NCBI GenBank assembly: GCA_014729085.1
Contig: WJKM01000023.1
Location: forward strand, 77,648 to 123,404
Source of the DNA: Candidatus Dojkabacteria bacterium
GTDB taxonomy: Bacteria > Patescibacteriota > Dojkabacteria > B142 > WJKM01
Reading direction: 5' to 3'
Length of the DNA: 45,757 bases
The notes beneath the pieces were generated by a model that was not told where the DNA came from, ran no database searches, and was given only the letters and a program-made list of their open reading frames with translations. Both the position numbers and the translations under genes were made by a program. Below are positions 41,799 to 45,757 of the stretch, in pieces. Every line of letters starts with the position of its first letter. The stretch's first letter is position 1.

Positions 41799-41827
41799 AT
41801 TATACAGTACAAACAAAATATTTCCAA
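41799..41827 (-). promoter_or_regulatory. gatCA promoter
   Basis: Minus-strand TTGGAA (41822-41827), exact 17-bp spacer, TATAAT (41799-41804). The predicted start near 41792 is 3 nt before the leader-peptide ATG. It lies immediately after the stop of the 41832-42296 gene. Confidence 0.72.
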
Positions 41828-41831
41828 TAAT

Positions 41832-42296
41832 TTATAAAGTATAATGAGTCAAACTTATTTCAGTAATTATCCAGCTCCTCTTGCTATCTATTAAACTCAA
41901 AGTAATTTGCTGGTCATTATGATGCAGAAAACTCACTTGTACAAACTTTGTACCATCCCTTACTATGACACTAATAGTTTCTTCAGATTTAATCATATCT
42001 AGAATATTACCACTTAGTATGTTTTCACAATCAATATGATTTGGGAAAATATGTGCTATTCGTTCTTTGGTTTCATTGAAATTATTACTTTCTCTAAAAC
42101 TCTCTGAGAACCAAACTTTATAATCGCTCTCTGTAAAATCCCCATGAGATTTACAGATATCATAAACTATCTCTTCTCTTACTTCATCCCTGCTTCTCAT
42201 AATACTAGATGAAAAGAACACAAAAACACCTATACTAGTGCCAATACCAACGAGTATCACGAGAAAAATTATCAAACCTAATAACAATTTTTTCAT
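41832..42296 (-). CDS. Hypothetical single-pass membrane protein
   Basis: A 154-aa protein with an N-terminal hydrophobic helix (about residues 3-31) that could be a signal anchor, then a soluble domain of about 120 residues. No family recognised; the two Cys (YDICKSHG, HIDCENIL) could form a disulfide outside the membrane. It lies 50 bp after the GT-C-like gene, probably in one transcript. Confidence 0.55.
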   Translation of the reverse strand: MKKLLLGLIIFLVILVGIGTSIGVFVFFSSSIMRSRDEVREEIVYDICKSHGDFTESDYKVWFSESFRESNNFNETKERIAHIFPNHIDCENILSGNILDMIKSEETISVIVRDGTKFVQVSFLHHNDQQITLSLIDSKRSWIITEISLTHYTL

Positions 42297-42346
42297 AATA
42301 TATCTTTAGCATCATCAAATTAATAATAGGCATTATTATAGGAAAA

Positions 42347-45300
42347 TTACTCAATAATTTTCAAAAGTATTACATCCCCAGGATTTATAACCTCTCCCTC
42401 GATTTTTTTACTAACTTTGTATACTTTTCCATTTATTTCCAATTCATATTCTCCAGTCTCATCAATGACAAGCCTATCTGTTGTCACAAGCTCTAATTTA
42501 GGATTATTGGAAATAAATTCTTCAAAGGCTTTAAATTTTTTAGTCAAAGTCTTTCCTTCTGTCACATCCAAATTCATACCACCGAAACTTGCTAGTATAT
42601 ATCTATATCCTTCCAAATACATCTTAGTGGCTATTTCTTCTTTGCTTCTGCTGGATTTGTAAAGCCTGTGGAATACTTGCAAGTCGTTGTCCTTAAGTAC
42701 TCTTTTATAATTGTCATCGATAAAATATGTAAGCATAGTTCCTACTCTATAAACTAATGCATCGGGATTGGAATTCAATTCATTTTTAGCCTCTACAAAA
42801 TGTGGACTTATTTCTCCCAAGACATCATCAAATTTATACTGACCAATCATATACCTAGCATTATATGGTCGAAATAAGTGAGTTGACTCACGGTCTTTTA
42901 CTAAGAACATACTAAATGAAGCCAGAACTACCCATAGAAATACTGAAAGTTTAACTATAAATGTTATTACTGGATTGCGATTGTCTCGCTGCAGTTTACT
43001 TTGTAACACAAAAATCATTAAAAACAAAATCACAAATCCGATCATACCGTACCAATATAGTCCATTGCCAAGTATCAACCATAATGAAAGATAAACTGCA
43101 GAAAAAACAGAGATGGATTGTATTTTCCTATTTTTCGATAAAAGCTTTGTAATAAGTAAGAAGAAAATTCCAATACTGCTAAAGACAAAAAAGATAATAA
43201 AAATACCAGTCAAACTAGAAAAAAGTTTATATAAAAGCGTTAACAAAGGCGCTGCTAAGATTACTATATAGTTTACAAATCTCAAGATCGAATTAGAATC
43301 ATTTGAATATTGACTAACAACTTGCTGAATGCATTGTGTGTCTATACTTTTCTCGATACAGGTATCTCTACCAATTACGGAAATATAGGAAATAAATAAA
43401 AATCCTATGATTAATACTAAAAACAATCCTACGGCAAGTTGAGGGTATTTGTCTTTCAAAACTGCTAATACAAGAACTGGTAAAATTGCAAGTAATAAAT
43501 AACTTATATCAAAAAGAGCTGTTAACCTCGGATGATTATTTGTATTCATAACCACATCATATGGCAATGAAAGATATCTTAGGATACCTTCTTCATAACC
43601 TGAATATATAGTTACTGTTTCATACTGTCCCGAACTCTTAAAATTCAACTTTTGAGTCAATCCGCTTTCTTTTTTGCTTTCGTCCTCTTTCACTTGCTCG
43701 TTTACATATTCATCATATTTTTGATCTGCTTCAGTAAAATCAAAAGTTGGCCTTTGGGATTCCCCATAGAGCAACCCTTCCACACTTATTTCTTTTGTTT
43801 CGATGTAATTTTTAACTACCCAAGGTCCAAAACTAATAAAAATTCCGCAAGTAATTAAAAAGAAGGTAATTGCTAGATGTTTTACTTTAGTAGTCTGGAA
43901 CTTCTTAACAATAACTACTAATAATGCAATTACAGATAATGCTAAACTAATAATTTTTGTGAAAAGAATTGTTTTTTCCGAAAATTCAACGCCTGAATAG
44001 CTAAAAAGTTCAAACATAAATGTAAAAAAGATTCCAATAGAACCTACAATTATTAATCCCCAAATTCTGTAAAAAGAAAAAGCAACTGTAGCAAATACTG
44101 CAACTAGTAATATAAAAGATGTATATTTTATCCCAAAGGCGAAACCAGCCAAAACACCAATTAATAAAGCTAGAAGAATAGCTTGTTTAGATATAAGCTT
44201 ATCCTTTCCTCCTTTTGATTGCCTTTTCTTTTTATCTTTTTTCTCAGCTGGCTTTGTTTTAATGTCATTTTGTTTATTTCGGAATAATTCAATAAAATCA
44301 AAAATTAACAACAAAATTACCGCTGAAACAAATAAGAGGCCTAAATCAACCTTCATATCCATTCTGGATTGGAACACGATTGAGGGCAATGTATAAAAGA
44401 TAGTTACTAAAAAAAGCGAAGAAAATTTGGACACATATTTTCTTGCAAGTTTGTAAATGGCTCCGAGTGAAAAAATACCTCCGATTAAAGACAAACCCAT
44501 CGCTACTTCTGTACTGTTAAACAAAATAAACCCGGAACTCATGAATAGAGACCAATTATATGCATTGATACCTTGTACCAACTCACCTGTCTGCCCAATA
44601 ATTTTAGGAATATTCATATAGATTCCCATATCATCCCAACCAATTGGAAAAGGACGTATTATATTCATTAAGTTCAAACAGAAAACAAAAACGAGGAGAA
44701 GCAATGGTAACATTGTCTTTAAACCTAATGTCTTATCTTGAAATAGATTTGTAAAAAGAGTTAATTTTATGAATGATTTTATGTTCTTAAAGCTTAATAA
44801 AAGCATCAAGACTAACAAAGGAGCCAGAATAGGTAATTTTAATAAGCCGAAACTTCCCAAAAGGAACATTATAAAAACAAATACGCAAATCCCAATACTA
44901 ATTGAATAAAGAATTTTTTTTCCTTTATCTAAATGCATTTTTAATAAATTTAAAATCATGCTTCCAATCCCAAAAACTATCAGTGTGATCAAATATAAAG
45001 CAGATATCAACCCAAGGAACTTTAATTCAAAATTTAAAATTGCTGGGAAATAAGACATTTCTGAAAAGATATTGACTTTACGGGCGTAAATAGTAAATAT
45101 TAAACCTGCTAATAAATGAAGATATAAAACTATGGTCCAGCCAGAAATTCTTAAGTTCTTAAATTCTATTTTATTTTTTACAACTAGTTCCGAAAAAAAT
45201 AAAAGAAAAATGCCTGTGAATATCAAGAATAAAATTAATAAATCCCAATAAGCAAAATTAGAAATGAACTTCCAATATAAAGGATGCTGTAAAAAATATT

Positions 45301-45370
45301 CGTTTAGCACGAAAATAATCCAAAAAATTCCAAGGGATATGAATACATAGTTGGTAATTTTTTTAAGCAT
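42347..45370 (-). CDS. Large polytopic membrane protein, GT-C glycosyltransferase-like
   Basis: A 1007-aa protein with about 20 hydrophobic segments, a cytoplasm-like basic loop (KKDKKKRQSKGGKDK, around residue 380) and a C-terminal soluble domain of about 150 residues. An acidic motif in an early large loop (FPIGWDDMGIYMN), followed by repeated helices with RMDMKVDLG, is typical of GT-C glycosyltransferases that use lipid-linked sugars. Family not determined; a flippase or other envelope protein is possible. A TATAAT box at 45412-45417 lies upstream. Confidence 0.55.
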   Translation of the reverse strand: MLKKITNYVFISLGIFWIIFVLNEYFLQHPLYWKFISNFAYWDLLILFLIFTGIFLLFFSELVVKNKIEFKNLRISGWTIVLYLHLLAGLIFTIYARKVNIFSEMSYFPAILNFELKFLGLISALYLITLIVFGIGSMILNLLKMHLDKGKKILYSISIGICVFVFIMFLLGSFGLLKLPILAPLLVLMLLLSFKNIKSFIKLTLFTNLFQDKTLGLKTMLPLLLLVFVFCLNLMNIIRPFPIGWDDMGIYMNIPKIIGQTGELVQGINAYNWSLFMSSGFILFNSTEVAMGLSLIGGIFSLGAIYKLARKYVSKFSSLFLVTIFYTLPSIVFQSRMDMKVDLGLLFVSAVILLLIFDFIELFRNKQNDIKTKPAEKKDKKKRQSKGGKDKLISKQAILLALLIGVLAGFAFGIKYTSFILLVAVFATVAFSFYRIWGLIIVGSIGIFFTFMFELFSYSGVEFSEKTILFTKIISLALSVIALLVVIVKKFQTTKVKHLAITFFLITCGIFISFGPWVVKNYIETKEISVEGLLYGESQRPTFDFTEADQKYDEYVNEQVKEDESKKESGLTQKLNFKSSGQYETVTIYSGYEEGILRYLSLPYDVVMNTNNHPRLTALFDISYLLLAILPVLVLAVLKDKYPQLAVGLFLVLIIGFLFISYISVIGRDTCIEKSIDTQCIQQVVSQYSNDSNSILRFVNYIVILAAPLLTLLYKLFSSLTGIFIIFFVFSSIGIFFLLITKLLSKNRKIQSISVFSAVYLSLWLILGNGLYWYGMIGFVILFLMIFVLQSKLQRDNRNPVITFIVKLSVFLWVVLASFSMFLVKDRESTHLFRPYNARYMIGQYKFDDVLGEISPHFVEAKNELNSNPDALVYRVGTMLTYFIDDNYKRVLKDNDLQVFHRLYKSSRSKEEIATKMYLEGYRYILASFGGMNLDVTEGKTLTKKFKAFEEFISNNPKLELVTTDRLVIDETGEYELEINGKVYKVSKKIEGEVINPGDVILLKIIE

Positions 45371-45757
45371 GAAATCGTTGGGTAATAAATATCTGTAACT
45401 TAATCTACAAAATTATAACGAACTCAATATAAAATAACATGTTTATAAATAAATAACACATTTTGCTACTCCATATCCAACCCATATTTTTCTCTATATA
45501 ATGTCATCTCTTTGCTTTGTCATTCCTGCGGAAGCAGGAATCTCTTTTCTTTTTCCCTCACTTCACCCCTATACTTTTATACAAGATTCCTGATCACAGT
45601 CAGGAATGACATAAGGAATAAGGTATGACCTCTCCCGCCACTTTGTCATTCCCGCGAAAGCAGGAATCTCTTCTTTTTTTCCCTCACTTCGTCCCTATAC
45701 TTTTATACAAGATTCCTGATCACAGTCAGGAATGACATAAAGGAATAAGGCATGACC
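45371..45757. repeat. Tandem 125-bp repeat with two palindromes per unit
   Basis: From 45517 to the window edge a unit is present twice with a period of about 125 bp (second unit from 45642), about 90% identical. Each contains a hairpin of the widespread CATTCCCGCGAAAGCGGGAAT type (here ATTCCTGC-GGAA-GCAGGAAT, 45522-45541) and a second hairpin ATTCCTGA-TCACAG-TCAGGAAT, ending with aTGACC. It may continue beyond the window. 45371-45516 is AT-rich upstream sequence of the GT-C-like gene with no ORF. Confidence 0.85.

Noticed and set aside
44-44000. Opposite-strand ORFs in the track such as 832-1077, 2076-2360, 8501-8800, 14260-14655, 20134-20412, 22091-22471
   Set aside because: They mirror well-supported genes on the other strand, have no family resemblance and low-complexity composition; shadows.
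1-45757. CRISPR array, transposase or phage genes
   Set aside because: No regularly spaced short repeats with unique spacers and no recognisable transposase, integrase or phage structural gene in any frame provided.
1-45757. UGA recoding to Gly (as in Gracilibacteria/Absconditabacteria)
   Set aside because: Genes end normally at TGA (for example the kinase-like gene and the ferritin-like gene) and conserved proteins show no in-frame TGA.

Overview
The window looks like a chromosomal segment of a Candidate Phyla Radiation (Patescibacteria) bacterium. The DNA is AT-rich and gene-dense, intergenic gaps are short, and TGA is an ordinary stop. Housekeeping genes of small-genome bacteria (ftsQ-ftsA-ftsZ, rpsO, rpoD, adk, trmD, coaE, gatCAB, mltG, ruvX) are mixed with SLH-domain surface proteins, a sortase, a CarS/DUF46-type CDP-lipid synthase and a membrane-anchored MurF. 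Start codons are almost never preceded by a Shine-Dalgarno sequence. I cannot fix the phylum; Dojkabacteria-like or Microgenomates-like are guesses.

Layout. 1-300: a tRNA-Asn(GUU) gene whose last 19 nt are repeated 186 bp further on. 501-9864: a long minus-strand run with an alpha/beta hydrolase, two class A beta-lactamase-like proteins, a nitroreductase, mltG, ruvX, a receiver-domain protein, a CarS-like CDP-lipid synthase, a kinase-like protein, an SDR epimerase and pgsA. 10006-16397: plus-strand HD/hydrolase pair, a short minus-strand block (HAD, Smr, small TM protein), then the coaE-hydrolase-murF-trmD operon. 16606-24333: adk, rhomboid and rpoD, a plus-strand sortase, then ftsZ, ftsA, ftsQ and rpsO. 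24523-28498: a plus-strand operon of a GCS2-like amidoligase, an N-formylglutamate-amidohydrolase-like protein and a PP2C-like phosphatase. 28569-33726: flavodoxin/ferritin pair, SLH metalloprotease, DUF4190-like protein, and an rpsN-PH-PIG-L run. 34015-36468: merR-like/carD-like pair, a second tRNA-Asn and an SLH protein. 36475-41615: gatC-gatA-[DUF333/SLH protein]-[Nudix]-gatB. 41832-45370: a small membrane protein and a 1007-aa GT-C-like membrane protein. The window ends in a tandem palindromic repeat.

The most notable find is a set of ribosome-mediated transcription attenuators. Each has a consensus-like sigma-70 promoter, a leader-peptide ORF rich in one or two amino acids, mutually exclusive RNA pairings (1:2, 2:3, 3:4) and an intrinsic terminator before the gene. 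(a) gatCA: leader MYKYLKQNNQNGNSSE is rich in Gln and Asn, the residues whose tRNAs GatCAB amidates. (b) tRNA-Asn(GUU) at 34923-34994: leader MKIKIFVNNNRNNNPLF, with the terminator just upstream of the tRNA, so a tRNA gene appears to be controlled by the charging of its own product. (c) The amidoligase operon: two tandem attenuators with Thr-run leaders MKIKSINTTRSTTTP and MTIIHSKKTTTTLITLRKG. In at least three of the four the leader ATG lies at or within a few bases of the predicted transcription start, so leader peptides seem to be made from leaderless mRNA. These are inferences from sequence, but promoter, peptide content and pairing logic agree, and in (a) and (b) the amino acids match the downstream gene.
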